Part shown: piece by piece, positions 48,422 through 57,385 of the stretch
How positions within the stretch are numbered: the first letter of the stretch is position 1
Layout of the letters: each line of letters begins with the position of its first letter
NCBI RefSeq assembly: GCF_002777425.1
Contig: NZ_MDVC01000055.1
Span: 1-64,000, forward strand
DNA from: Snodgrassella alvi
GTDB lineage: Bacteria > Pseudomonadota > Gammaproteobacteria > Burkholderiales > Neisseriaceae
Length of the DNA: 64,000 nucleotides
Direction: 5' to 3'
Program-made: the position numbers and the translations under genes
The notes under the pieces: generated by a model
The model's database searches: none
What the model saw: the letters and a program-made list of their open reading frames with translations, nothing else
What the model was told of the DNA's origin: nothing

Positions 48422-49288
48422 ATGAAAAATATACTTTCAATTCAGTCTCATGTGGTTTTTGGCCATGCCGGCAACAGTGCTACAGTGTTTCCTATCCGCC
48501 GTTTAGGAGTGAATGTCTGGCCATTAAATACAGTACAGTTCTCCAATCATACCCAATACCGGCAATGGAAAGGTACGGTAATGCCGGCTGCGCATTTGCT
48601 GGATATTGTCGATGGCATTACCGCAATAGATGAACTGAAAAATTGTGATGCAGTACTAAGTGGCTATATGGGTTCAGCCGAGCAGGGCAATGCCATTATT
48701 GATATCGTCAGAAAAGTGAAGCAGGCTAATCCGCAAGCTATTTATTTCTGTGATCCGGTTATGGGCCATCCAGACAAAGGTTGTATTGTGGCCGGTGGTG
48801 TGGCTGAATTTTTGTGTGATATAGCATTGCCACTGAGCGATATGATTGCTCCAAACCTTTTTGAACTGGAAGAATTAAACAACAGACAACGCATTCATAA
48901 TGTTGAAGAAGCTGTTGCTGCCTGTCGTGCTTTATGTAATAAAGGGCCGAAAGCAGTGCTGGTGAAACATTTGAGCCGTGCTGGTTATCAAACCGACCGT
49001 TTTGAAATGTTGCTGGTAACTCATGAAGCAGTCTGGCATATTCACCGGCCGCTGGTCGATTTCGGTGAACGCCAGCCTGTGGGTGTGGGTGATATGACGA
49101 GCGGAATTTTTCTGGCAGATTACTTGTCTGGTAAATCATTGCTTGAATCGTTTGAGCATACTACCGCAGCTGTATATGGTGTGATGCTGGAAACTTTAAA
49201 ACGTCAGCAGTATGAGTTGCAGGTGGTAGCCGCACAGGATGAAATTGCTCAGCCAACACACCAGTTTAAAGCCGAAAAAATAGCCTGA
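48422..49288 (+). CDS. pdxY: Pyridoxal kinase PdxY
   Basis: A 288-residue kinase of the vitamin B6 salvage pathway, phosphorylating pyridoxal to pyridoxal 5'-phosphate. [19 protein letters not shown] and [21 protein letters not shown] are diagnostic of PdxY/PdxK, and [16 protein letters not shown] holds the catalytic Asp and anion hole. A bidirectional hairpin follows, and yggS, which handles PLP homeostasis, is convergent just beyond. Confidence 0.96.
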   Translation: MKNILSIQSHVVFGHAGNSATVFPIRRLGVNVWPLNTVQFSNHTQYRQWKGTVMPAAHLLDIVDGITAIDELKNCDAVLSGYMGSAEQGNAIIDIVRKVKQANPQAIYFCDPVMGHPDKGCIVAGGVAEFLCDIALPLSDMIAPNLFELEELNNRQRIHNVEEAVAACRALCNKGPKAVLVKHLSRAGYQTDRFEMLLVTHEAVWHIHRPLVDFGERQPVGVGDMTSGIFLADYLSGKSLLESFEHTTAAVYGVMLETLKRQQYELQVVAAQDEIAQPTHQFKAEKIA

Positions 49289-49333
49289 TCCGCCTGTGTG
49301 CTTTAACCGGTATTGGTTAAAGCAGTTTCACTG

Positions 49334-49355
49334 CCGGTAAAAAAAATTTTACCGG
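49334..49355. terminator. Bidirectional terminator between pdxY and yggS
   Basis: CCGGTAAAA (49334-49342) pairs with TTTTACCGG (49347-49355) around four A. A and T flanks serve both convergent genes. Confidence 0.8.
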
Positions 49356-49392
49356 TATACGGTATAATGGTATCTGATTCTGTAGTTTTTAA

Positions 49393-50109
49393 TTAATTAT
49401 TTTCTGTGCGTGCATAACTGCGCTGGCCAAAAATGGCACTACCTACCCGTACATGGGTAGCACCGCAGGCAATGGCGATATTCAAGTCTGCACTCATTCC
49501 CATAGACAACACATCAACTGCAAAGCCGGCTTCACAAAGCTGTTGCAATAAGATTTGCATCTGGTTAAACTGCTGCCTTAGTTCAATTTCTGTGCTGTTG
49601 GCTTTAGCCACGCACATCAAACCGCGCAGTTTCAGACGTGGCAGGGTGCTGATGGTTGTAGCCAGTGCCAGTAATTCGGCACTATCAGTGCTAATACCAT
49701 GTTTATTGGCTTCGGCCGCAATATTGACTTCGATACAAACATTCAACGGTGGTAAATGTTCCGGACGTTGTTCGTGCAGCCGCCGGGCAATTTTTTCACG
49801 GTCAATGGTGTGTACCCATTGTGCCCGTTCTGCCACAATGCGGCTTTTATTCGACTGAATATGGCCAATCATGTGCCAGACAATATCCAAGTCGGCCAGC
49901 AGGTTGGTCTTTTCACTGAATTCCTGTATGTAGTTTTCGCCAAAATCACGCTGACCGGCATGATAAAGAGTGGCGATATCATTGGCCGGAAATGTTTTAC
50001 TGACTGCGATTAGCTGTACAGGTTGAGGTGCTGCGGTTTGCTGGCGCATGCTGGTAATGTTAGCCAGTACCTGCTGCCAGTGTTTGATTAAAAGGTCTAC
50101 ATTGTTCAT
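49393..50109 (-). CDS. yggS: PLP homeostasis protein YggS
   Basis: A 238-residue PLP-binding protein (COG0325) that buffers pyridoxal phosphate. The PLP lysine is in LIAVSKTFPANDI, followed by FGENYIQEF and IGHIQSNKSR; LSMGMSADLNIAIACGATHVRVGSAIFG is the C-terminal phosphate-binding block. It is divergent from pilT, an arrangement frequent in proteobacteria. Confidence 0.96.
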   Translation of the reverse strand: MNNVDLLIKHWQQVLANITSMRQQTAAPQPVQLIAVSKTFPANDIATLYHAGQRDFGENYIQEFSEKTNLLADLDIVWHMIGHIQSNKSRIVAERAQWVHTIDREKIARRLHEQRPEHLPPLNVCIEVNIAAEANKHGISTDSAELLALATTISTLPRLKLRGLMCVAKANSTEIELRQQFNQMQILLQQLCEAGFAVDVLSMGMSADLNIAIACGATHVRVGSAIFGQRSYARTENN

Positions 50110-50271
50110 AAGTTAAGTGATATTTTTTCAGTTTTTTTGATTCAATCAGGCTGTCTTTGTAAAAATTTTATCGGGGTGACAAATATTTTCATTTTAAAGA
50201 AACGATAACTTGATTAGAATAAGAATAATATTTTATGCCTGCATGACGTAGGCAAGCATAACGGAGTAAAT

Positions 50272-51315
50272 ATGCAGCTAACCGATTTATTGGCCTTCGG
50301 CGTTAAAAATAAAGCTTCCGACTTGCATCTGAGTGCTGGTCTGCCTCCTATGATACGTGTTAATGGTGATATTCGCCGTATCAATCTGCCTGAACAGAGT
50401 GCAGAAGAAGTAGGCAAAATGATTGCTTCTATCATGAACGATTATCAGCGCAAAGATTATCAGCAAAATCTGGAAACTGACTTTTCATTCGAATTGCCCA
50501 ATGTATCGCGGTTTCGTGTCAATGCTTTTAACACCGAGCGTGGCCCCGCTGCCGTTATGCGTACCATTCCCAGTAAAGTTCTCACACTGGAGGAACTTAG
50601 GGCACCAGCAATTTTTCAGAAAATCGCAGAGAAGCCGCGTGGATTGGTGCTGGTAACAGGCCCTACTGGTTCCGGTAAATCAACCACGCTGGCCGCAATG
50701 ATTGATTACATCAACAATAATGATGCTGGCCATATTCTAACAATTGAAGATCCGATTGAGTTTGTGCACCAGAGTAAAAAGTCGTTGGTAAACCAGCGTG
50801 AATTGCATCAGCATACACATAGTTTCGCTAATGCTCTGCGTTCAGCTCTGCGTGAAGACCCGGATGTGATTCTGGTGGGGGAAATGCGTGACCCAGAAAC
50901 CATTGGTTTGGCTTTAACTGCTGCTGAAACCGGCCACCTTGTGTTTGGTACTTTGCATACTACAGGTGCAGCCAAAACAATTGACCGTATTGTGGACGTA
51001 TTCCCCGCAGGTGAAAAAGAAATGGTTCGTTCCATGCTGTCAGAAAGCTTGCAGGCAGTGATTTCCCAAACTCTGCTGAAAACCAAGGATGGCAATGGTC
51101 GTGTGGCTGCTCATGAAATCATGATCAGTACACCAGCAGTACGTAATCTGATTCGTGAAAATAAAATTGCCCAGATTAATTCTACTTTGCAGACCGGACA
51201 GAAATTCGGGATGCAGACACTGGATCAGTGTTTACAGCAACTGTTGCGCGAAGGTCGCATCAATCTGGAGATTGCCCGTTCCAAAGCGGCGAATCCAGAC
51301 CAGTTGGTAGGATAA
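50272..51315 (+). CDS. pilT: Pilus retraction ATPase PilT
   Basis: A 347-residue ATPase that depolymerises type IV pili, driving twitching and DNA uptake. Walker A GPTGSGKST lies near residue 132; Asp box ILTIEDPIEFVH and Walker B DPDVILVGEMRDPET are present. The C-terminal AVRNLIRENK motif is specific for PilT. It starts at ATG 50272 after AACGGAG. pilU follows 35 bases later. Confidence 0.97.
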   Translation: MQLTDLLAFGVKNKASDLHLSAGLPPMIRVNGDIRRINLPEQSAEEVGKMIASIMNDYQRKDYQQNLETDFSFELPNVSRFRVNAFNTERGPAAVMRTIPSKVLTLEELRAPAIFQKIAEKPRGLVLVTGPTGSGKSTTLAAMIDYINNNDAGHILTIEDPIEFVHQSKKSLVNQRELHQHTHSFANALRSALREDPDVILVGEMRDPETIGLALTAAETGHLVFGTLHTTGAAKTIDRIVDVFPAGEKEMVRSMLSESLQAVISQTLLKTKDGNGRVAAHEIMISTPAVRNLIRENKIAQINSTLQTGQKFGMQTLDQCLQQLLREGRINLEIARSKAANPDQLVG

Positions 51316-51350
51316 TTCTCTTTCGTTTTTATTCAGGAAAGCATGTTGCC

Positions 51351-52802
51351 ATGGGTGTGCAGAAAGACTCCGCCAAAGAGTCAGGTTTATCTGATTTACT
51401 CGCAGATATGGTTAACCATTATCAACATCCCGCCGCTACCACAGCGACGGCTTCCCCAACTTCCAGCGCAGTAGTTACGCCGGTTGTTCCCACTGCTGTA
51501 TCGGAGCAACCGGTGTCACAGGTTTCGCCAGTTAAAGAAAAGGCAACAGTACCAGTTGCAGAAAAGATACTAGCTCCTGAGATCGATAAAACAGTAAAAT
51601 CCAGAAATATAATGCCAAAATCATACACAACAGATGTCAGTACAAGTGCCCCTGCCACTCTGGAGCGGGAAACTATCCATATACATCCGGTACTGGAAAA
51701 AATGGCTGCGGAAGCTGTACGTCTGAATGCCGCAGATATCTTTATCAGCCCGGGCTTTCCGCCGTCCTGGAAAGTTGATGGCAAAATCGTGCCAGCCCCA
51801 ACCAAGCCTTTAACCGGAGAAGAAACTGCTAAAATTGCCATGTCAACCATGACAACGGCTCAACGTCAGCGGTTTATGGTAGAACTGGATTTGAACTACT
51901 CCATAATTGCTAAAAATGGCGTGCGTTTCAGGGTTAATGCTTATCATGAACAGAGTCGGGTTGGCTTGGTGTTGCGCCGGATTACCACCGATATTCCTAC
52001 TACCGAAAGCCTTTTTCTGCCGAAAGTGCTGAATGAACTGGTGATGAAAAAACGTGGTCTGATTATTCTGGCAGGCCCTACCGGTAGCGGTAAATCCACC
52101 ACCATGGCTGCCATGCTGGACTATCGCAATGCCAATTCCGCCGGTCATATTCTGACTATTGAAGATCCAATTGAATATATCCACAAACCTAAGAAAAGTA
52201 TTATTACCCACCGTGAAGTAGGTGTGGATACGCTAAGCTGGGACAATGCCATGCAAAGCGCCCTGCGTGAAGCACCTGATGTTGTCTGTGTGGGCGAGGT
52301 GCGCAGTGATGAAAGCATGGCGTATGCCTTGAAACTGGCGCAAACCGGTCACCTGTGTTTCTTTACCGTGCATGCCAGCAGTGCCAATCAGGCCATTGAG
52401 CGTATTCTGAATTTCTATCCCGAAGAACAGCATAAACAAGTGCTGATGGATTTGGCGCTGAATCTGGTATGCATTATCGGCCAGCGTTTGGCCACGAAAA
52501 AAGGTGGAAGAGGCCGCCGTGCCGTGATTGACCTGTTAATCAATACAGCTACTGTTCAGGACTATATCTACAAAGGCAAATTAATGCAGATAAAAGAACT
52601 GATGGCCAAATCAGGTAATGATGGTATGCAAACTTTTGATCAGTGTCTGTTTCAGCTATATGCTGATGGTATCATAGATTTTGAAGAAGCTTTGCGCCAA
52701 GCTGATTCACCTAATGATTTACGCTTGCGGATTAATTTGTATGAGCAGGGTGAAAAAGGTGCAGCAATCTTCAATACAGGGGCAGAGCTGAACCTGATTT
52801 AG
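51351..52802 (+). CDS. pilU: PilT-dependent retraction ATPase PilU, extended N-terminus
   Basis: A 483-residue PilU from ATG 51351 (MGVQKDSAKESGLSDLL). The ATPase half has Walker A GPTGSGKST near residue 241, IEDPIEYIHKPKKS and APDVVCVGEVRSDE, and ends in an acidic tail as in PilU. Before it lies about 110 residues rich in Pro, Ala, Thr and Val, which I do not know from PilU proteins of about 370-410 residues. An earlier frame start at 51228 lies inside pilT. The ATG at 51343 is in another frame and closer to AGGAAA, leaving slight start doubt. It probably assists PilT. Confidence 0.9.
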   Translation: MGVQKDSAKESGLSDLLADMVNHYQHPAATTATASPTSSAVVTPVVPTAVSEQPVSQVSPVKEKATVPVAEKILAPEIDKTVKSRNIMPKSYTTDVSTSAPATLERETIHIHPVLEKMAAEAVRLNAADIFISPGFPPSWKVDGKIVPAPTKPLTGEETAKIAMSTMTTAQRQRFMVELDLNYSIIAKNGVRFRVNAYHEQSRVGLVLRRITTDIPTTESLFLPKVLNELVMKKRGLIILAGPTGSGKSTTMAAMLDYRNANSAGHILTIEDPIEYIHKPKKSIITHREVGVDTLSWDNAMQSALREAPDVVCVGEVRSDESMAYALKLAQTGHLCFFTVHASSANQAIERILNFYPEEQHKQVLMDLALNLVCIIGQRLATKKGGRGRRAVIDLLINTATVQDYIYKGKLMQIKELMAKSGNDGMQTFDQCLFQLYADGIIDFEEALRQADSPNDLRLRINLYEQGEKGAAIFNTGAELNLI

Positions 52803-52848
52803 ATCGATATAAATCCAGTTAATTTCTTGTTAACCTTACAATTTTATT

Positions 52849-52873
52849 CAGGCAAAGCTACCAGCTTTGCCTG
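52849..52873 (+). terminator. Terminator behind pilU
   Basis: CAGGCAAAGCT (52849-52859) pairs perfectly with AGCTTTGCCTG (52863-52873) around a three-base loop. The T tail is short (TTGTATT). Confidence 0.75.
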
Positions 52874-52933
52874 TTGTATTATAGGCTGTAAATCATCCAG
52901 CCTGTGAACTGTATCACGGGATAGTAAAGCACC

Positions 52934-53638
52934 ATGAAAGCTATGATTCTGGCTGCCGGACGCGGCGAACGTATGCGGCCGCTTACCGATACCATTCCCA
53001 AGCCCTTGCTGAACGTGGGTAGAATACCATTAATCGGCCATCATTTGCAGCGCTTACAGGCTGCTGGTTTCCGCGATATTGTGATTAATCATGCGTGGCT
53101 GGGACAACAAATCGAAGCCACTCTGGGTACAGGATGTGCCTACGGAGTGAATATTCGTTATTCAGCTGAAAAAGAAGGTGGTCTGGAAACTGCCGGCGGG
53201 ATTGCCACTGCCTTACCTCTACTTGGCTGTAAGCCGTTTCTAGTTATTAACGGCGATGTATTAACCGATATAGATTTTGCACAGGCCTTAAAGATCGGTG
53301 AAAGAATACAACAAACGGGTAAGCTGGCGCATTTATGGCTGGTTGATAACCCGAAACATCATCCAGAAGGTGATTTTAGCCTAACCCAAACAGGGGATGT
53401 AACCGAACAACAACCTTATAATCCGACATTAACCTTTAGTGGCGTTGGCGTTTATCATCCAGCCTTATTTAATAATATTCAGCCACACACTCGGGCTAGA
53501 CTGGCACCTTTATTGCGTACTGCCATGCAGACAGATCAGGTTAGTGGCGAATATCATGCTGGCTACTGGCTGGATGTGGGAACAGTAGAAAGATTGAATC
53601 AGGCCAATCAATGGGTTATTGAAAGTGGTGGCGAATAA
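52934..53638 (+). CDS. murU: N-acetylmuramate alpha-1-phosphate uridylyltransferase MurU
   Basis: A 234-residue sugar-phosphate nucleotidyltransferase beginning MKAMILAAGRGERMRPLTD with KPLL, the family signature. FLVINGDVLTDIDF holds the metal Asp, and TFSGVGVYHPALF plus GYWLDVGTVERL match MurU. In cell-wall recycling it makes UDP-MurNAc and bypasses fosfomycin-sensitive MurA. Its usual partner kinase amgK is not adjacent. The alternative is a generic mannose-1-phosphate guanylyltransferase-like enzyme. Confidence 0.85.
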   Translation: MKAMILAAGRGERMRPLTDTIPKPLLNVGRIPLIGHHLQRLQAAGFRDIVINHAWLGQQIEATLGTGCAYGVNIRYSAEKEGGLETAGGIATALPLLGCKPFLVINGDVLTDIDFAQALKIGERIQQTGKLAHLWLVDNPKHHPEGDFSLTQTGDVTEQQPYNPTLTFSGVGVYHPALFNNIQPHTRARLAPLLRTAMQTDQVSGEYHAGYWLDVGTVERLNQANQWVIESGGE

Positions 53639-53764
53639 TTAACAAGTCTGTCCAATATACGGTAACATTATTTATTCAACTGGCGGATATTCGTTTTTAC
53701 AGGATATTTGATTTTCCTGCCAGTACTAATCCTTGTTTTTCCGCGATTAAGCAGTAGTATAAGC

Positions 53765-54316
53765 ATGCAAACACAGCAGTCTGAGCAAACCACTATCCGT
53801 ATTTTAGGTGTCGATCCCGGGAGTCGTGTTACCGGTTTTGGGGTTATTGATGTCATTGGCCGCCAGCACATCTACGTTGCCTCTGGCTGTATTAAAACTG
53901 CTGCGGGCGCTACTTTAGCTGAGCGTATCCGGGTGATTGTGCGCAATTTACAAGAAGTTATATCTACCTATCAACCTACCCAAACTGCTATAGAACAGGT
54001 ATTTGTCAATGTTAATCCGGCGGCCACTCTCGTATTGGGACAGGCGCGGGGCGCGGCAATAGCCGCACTGACACTGGGCGAATTACCGGTATTTGAATAC
54101 ACTGCCCTGCAAGTAAAGCAGGCAGTAGTGGGGCAGGGTAAAGCGGCCAAAGAACAGGTACAGCATATGGTAGTACAAATGCTGTCCCTGTCTGGTACAC
54201 CGCAGGCTGATGCTGCGGATGCGCTGGCTGTTGCACTAACTCATGCATTACGCAATTACAGCCTCGCCTCCAGAATTCAGCAGGGACTAACCATTAAATC
54301 CGGTCGCTTCCGTTAA
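53765..54316 (+). CDS. ruvC: Holliday junction endonuclease RuvC
   Basis: A 183-residue resolvase. [18 protein letters not shown] holds the first catalytic Asp, [24 protein letters not shown] the Glu, and [15 protein letters not shown] the final acidic pair. It cuts Holliday junctions with RuvAB. ATG 53765 (MQTQQSEQ) is chosen; the frame extends to 53708 but has no supporting ribosome site. Confidence 0.96.
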   Translation: MQTQQSEQTTIRILGVDPGSRVTGFGVIDVIGRQHIYVASGCIKTAAGATLAERIRVIVRNLQEVISTYQPTQTAIEQVFVNVNPAATLVLGQARGAAIAALTLGELPVFEYTALQVKQAVVGQGKAAKEQVQHMVVQMLSLSGTPQADAADALAVALTHALRNYSLASRIQQGLTIKSGRFR

Positions 54317-54450
54317 ATCCTGTGAGCCACACAACATCCCACCGCTTTAAGGTGGTTGGTCTGCGCATTGAGCAAAATTAATCATCCTGCCTGACCTTTG
54401 CTCCGAAAAGACAAGATAATAATCAATCCCAATTACTGTGTGTCTTAAAC

Positions 54451-55236
54451 CTATAAGGCAGTAGGTGGCAGATAAATTGTAAATTCATTAATCGGTTGAA
54501 GCAGCACACTATACGGGTGCTGTTGTTCATCTTCATTAACCAGTTTCATTCGGCTTAGCAAGCCAAATCGTGCCGATTCAAGTTTGGCTGGTTTCACGTC
54601 CAGACGATCATGCCAAACCCGGTAAGTACCCAATTTACCATTGCGGCGGTAATAAAAACCCGCCAGCGGGTGAGTCAGATAAACCAGTGCGGTTTCGCTA
54701 TCAGGAAAACCCTGAAAATGAAATTCCTGATCAGGTTGCTGGCTTAATTGTACCTGAGCGGGTGCCCAATCTGCCTGTGTATGCATTTCATAGTGCCGGT
54801 AGCAGCCAGAATGCTGGTCAAAATCACAATTAAAACTCATTTTGCCTGGGTGCCACGGTAGCTTCCACACATGGCGAGGTACCATAATGGTCCACGAATC
54901 CAAGGTTGTACCCAAAAACCAGACACAGCGTTCCCCAGTAGTGGCATCAATGATGTAAATCCGGTAATTGGTTTGCCCCATGGTGAAAACAGGAAAAGGA
55001 TAAACTGCCGAGGTAAAATCCACATCCATAAAGGGTACCACTGATAGCAAACCTTTTTCCTGACCATCAATCATGACACTATCTAGCTGGAAACGTGGCG
55101 GGAATAATCCGGCAAACTTATGTGCATCAACGGCATAAGTAATAATGGCAAAATGTTTCAACTTACAGTCTACATCAATTCCAGATGGTGCCGGTCGTGG
55201 ATGCAAAAAATCCTTGAATTTAAGTGACGTTAGCAT
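54451..55236 (-). CDS. DUF2071-like protein (YqjF type)
   Basis: A 261-residue soluble protein similar to DUF2071/acetoacetate-decarboxylase-fold proteins. AHKFAGLFPPRFQLD and YSVLLQPINEFTIYLPP at the C-terminus fit that group, as does the central LGTTLDSWTIMVPR. No catalytic lysine of true acetoacetate decarboxylases was identified with confidence. There is no signal or membrane segment. It is divergent from dprA across an AT-rich spacer with a large inverted repeat. The reaction is unknown. Confidence 0.65.
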   Translation of the reverse strand: MLTSLKFKDFLHPRPAPSGIDVDCKLKHFAIITYAVDAHKFAGLFPPRFQLDSVMIDGQEKGLLSVVPFMDVDFTSAVYPFPVFTMGQTNYRIYIIDATTGERCVWFLGTTLDSWTIMVPRHVWKLPWHPGKMSFNCDFDQHSGCYRHYEMHTQADWAPAQVQLSQQPDQEFHFQGFPDSETALVYLTHPLAGFYYRRNGKLGTYRVWHDRLDVKPAKLESARFGLLSRMKLVNEDEQQHPYSVLLQPINEFTIYLPPTAL

Positions 55237-55591
55237 ATATATACCTTTGATCCTTATCCCGAAAGTCTAAACATCATCAAATTACCGTGGTGTTCACATG
55301 ATTAAGTATACATATATGTGTTTACAAAAACAAACATAAATTTATACATTTTTAGATTGATAATAACTGGATGAGCAAAGTTTTAATTTATATTTCAAAT
55401 AAAAAATTTTAATTTTGATTTGAAATATAAATTAGGATCCATAATAATTAAATAAATTAATAATTTATATTGGATAAGTTGATAATTATATTTAATATAA
55501 ATAATATTCGGCCACTATATTTAAATAATCAATTGTTCTATAAACTTACTTTTGTCATAATTAATAAAATATTTAATGTAAGATAATGTAA
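55237..55591. other. AT-rich divergent spacer, DUF2071-like gene / dprA
   Basis: This 355-base intergenic region is strikingly AT-rich. It contains the perfect 17-bp inverted repeat at 55384-55434, listed separately. No open frame or clear promoter pair is seen. Confidence 0.5.
55384..55434. repeat. Perfect 17-bp inverted repeat, 17-base spacer
   Basis: TAATTTATATTTCAAAT (55384-55400) is the exact reverse complement of ATTTGAAATATAAATTA (55418-55434). It lies between two divergent genes, about 150 bases from each. It is too AT-rich for an ordinary terminator; it could extrude as a cruciform or bind a dimeric regulator. Confidence 0.75.
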
Positions 55592-56773
55592 ATGAATGAG
55601 CAAGAGCGCTGTGCATGGATTGAGCTGGCTTTAACTCCATATATAGGCAGCGAAACATTTCTGCGCCTACTGAACCATTTTGGTTCAGCACAAGCCATAC
55701 TGTCTGCAAATATTGCTGAAATTAAACCTTTCCTGCTTCGCACGCAGGCTAGCCGGTACTGGCGTAGTGACGAGGCCAGACAGGCTGCAGAAGCCGCCCT
55801 GACATGGGAGCAATCCCATGCCGATGCCCGGCTGTTATTGCTGACCGATAATGATTATCCAACACTGCTAACTGAAGGACTGACACCACCGCCATTATTA
55901 TTTATCCGTGGCAACAGCCAATGCCTGCACCAGCCATCACTAGCCATAGTCGGCAGCCGCCATGCAACACCACAGGCAATGCGCATCGCCCGTGATTTTG
56001 CCAAGGCACTAGCACAAAAGGGAATTGCCGTTATCTCCGGAATGGCCGATGGTATTGATACTGCTGCCCATCAGGGTGCATTGTTGGGTACAGGGGGCAC
56101 CATTGCTGTCTGGGGCACCGGAATTGACCGTGTGTATCCGGCACGCAACAAGGCTCTGGCTGCACAGATTGCTGCACATGGCTGCATTATTTCTGAATTT
56201 CCGTTAGGTACCCGTTCTTTGGCAGGTAATTTTCCCCGACGCAATCGCTTGATTGCGGCACTGAGTCAGGGTACGCTAGTAATAGAGGCTGCAACCGAAT
56301 CAGGTTCATTAATTACCGCACGTCTGGCAGGTGAAATGGGTCGGGAAGTCATGGCGATACCGGGCTCGATTGATAATCCTTTAAGTAAAGGCTGTCACGC
56401 ACTGATTAAACAGGGGGCCAGACTGGTAGAAAATCTGGAGGATATTCTGCAGGAATGCCCTTTACTCTTGCAAAAACCGCATTTGCAATCATATAGCAGC
56501 CAATCTACCCCACAAGTATCCTCAATCAGTACGCCATCCTCAAGCATTGGTAATCCTGAAGATTTATCATTGGCCAGTGCGCCTGTGTCTGCACTCAGCC
56601 CGATGGAACAGCAGATTCTGGCCGGACTGGGTTACAGTGTGGTTCACCCGGACACACTGGTTACAACACTTGGCATGGCTGCAACAGATGTGTATGCTCA
56701 TCTGGTAGCACTGGAACTTGGTGGCTGGATTACTGCCCTGCCGGGCGGTTGTTATCAACGCATTAAATCTTGA
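55592..56773 (+). CDS. dprA: DNA-processing protein DprA
   Basis: A 393-residue protein that loads RecA on incoming single strands during natural transformation. The Rossmann-like core has IVGSRHATPQAMRIARDF, VISGMADGIDTAAHQGAL, GTGIDRVYPARNKALA and FPRRNRLIAALS. A C-terminal winged-helix-like domain follows a Ser/Pro-rich linker near residues 295-330. It is the first gene of a dprA-smg-topA group. The presence of pil genes fits natural competence. No strong ribosome site is seen before the ATG. Confidence 0.96.
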   Translation: MNEQERCAWIELALTPYIGSETFLRLLNHFGSAQAILSANIAEIKPFLLRTQASRYWRSDEARQAAEAALTWEQSHADARLLLLTDNDYPTLLTEGLTPPPLLFIRGNSQCLHQPSLAIVGSRHATPQAMRIARDFAKALAQKGIAVISGMADGIDTAAHQGALLGTGGTIAVWGTGIDRVYPARNKALAAQIAAHGCIISEFPLGTRSLAGNFPRRNRLIAALSQGTLVIEAATESGSLITARLAGEMGREVMAIPGSIDNPLSKGCHALIKQGARLVENLEDILQECPLLLQKPHLQSYSSQSTPQVSSISTPSSSIGNPEDLSLASAPVSALSPMEQQILAGLGYSVVHPDTLVTTLGMAATDVYAHLVALELGGWITALPGGCYQRIKS

Positions 56774-56784
56774 AAGGAAAGCAA

Positions 56785-57243
56785 ATGATTGATGTAATAG
56801 CGTTTTTGATTGAGCACTTTCAAGACGTTGATGCATTCCCTCCGCGTAAAGATCTGGGTGCACTGCTGGAAGAAGTAGGTTTCAATGATGAAGAAATTGG
56901 TGACGCATTATCGTGTCTGGATTATTTGCGTTTTGAACCAGTGATTCCGGCAGAAATATTACGCAGCAGTACAGGGACACGCATTTACAATAATGAAGAA
57001 CTGGATGCACTGCCTCTGGATGTACGTGGTCTGATACATTTTCTGGAGCAGAATGGCGCACTTAAGCCAGAGCAGCGCGAATTTGTACTCAACGCCCTGA
57101 TGAACTTACCTTACGAAGACATCACGGTAGATCATGCCAAAGTGTTAGCTTTGTTGGTATTATGGGCACATCGTTCAGAATTACCGGTACTAATCGGCGA
57201 TGAATTAATGGCTGCACTTAATGGTGAGGCCATAATGCAGTAA
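56785..57243 (+). CDS. smg: Smg/DUF494 family protein
   Basis: A 152-residue protein of the DUF494 family, gene name smg, found between dprA and topA in many proteobacteria. MIDVIAFLIEHFQDVDAFP and EEIGDALSCLDYL are conserved, as is the C-terminal ALLVLWAHRSELPVLIGDEL. It is cytosolic with unknown function. ATG 56785 follows GAAAGGAAA; the frame start at 56770 is less likely. A terminator follows. Confidence 0.93.
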   Translation: MIDVIAFLIEHFQDVDAFPPRKDLGALLEEVGFNDEEIGDALSCLDYLRFEPVIPAEILRSSTGTRIYNNEELDALPLDVRGLIHFLEQNGALKPEQREFVLNALMNLPYEDITVDHAKVLALLVLWAHRSELPVLIGDELMAALNGEAIMQ

Positions 57244-57269
57244 AATTACTGACAGCGATACAGTATTTG

Positions 57270-57303
57270 AAAGCTTTCAGTCAGTACGTCTGAAAGCTTT
57301 TTG
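57270..57303 (+). terminator. Terminator between smg and topA
   Basis: AAAGCTTTCAG (57270-57280) pairs with CTGAAAGCTTT (57290-57300), with a nine-base loop and a T run. topA may therefore have its own promoter. Confidence 0.85.
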
Positions 57304-57385
57304 CTTTGTCCAAGCGTATTTATTAGAATAAACCAGACTAACAACATATCACAAATACTTAAATTACGAATGTGAGCCTGAACGA

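Noticed and set aside
54340-54356. Hairpin CCACC/GGTGG behind ruvC as a terminator
   Set aside because: Stem is only five bases and is not followed by T.
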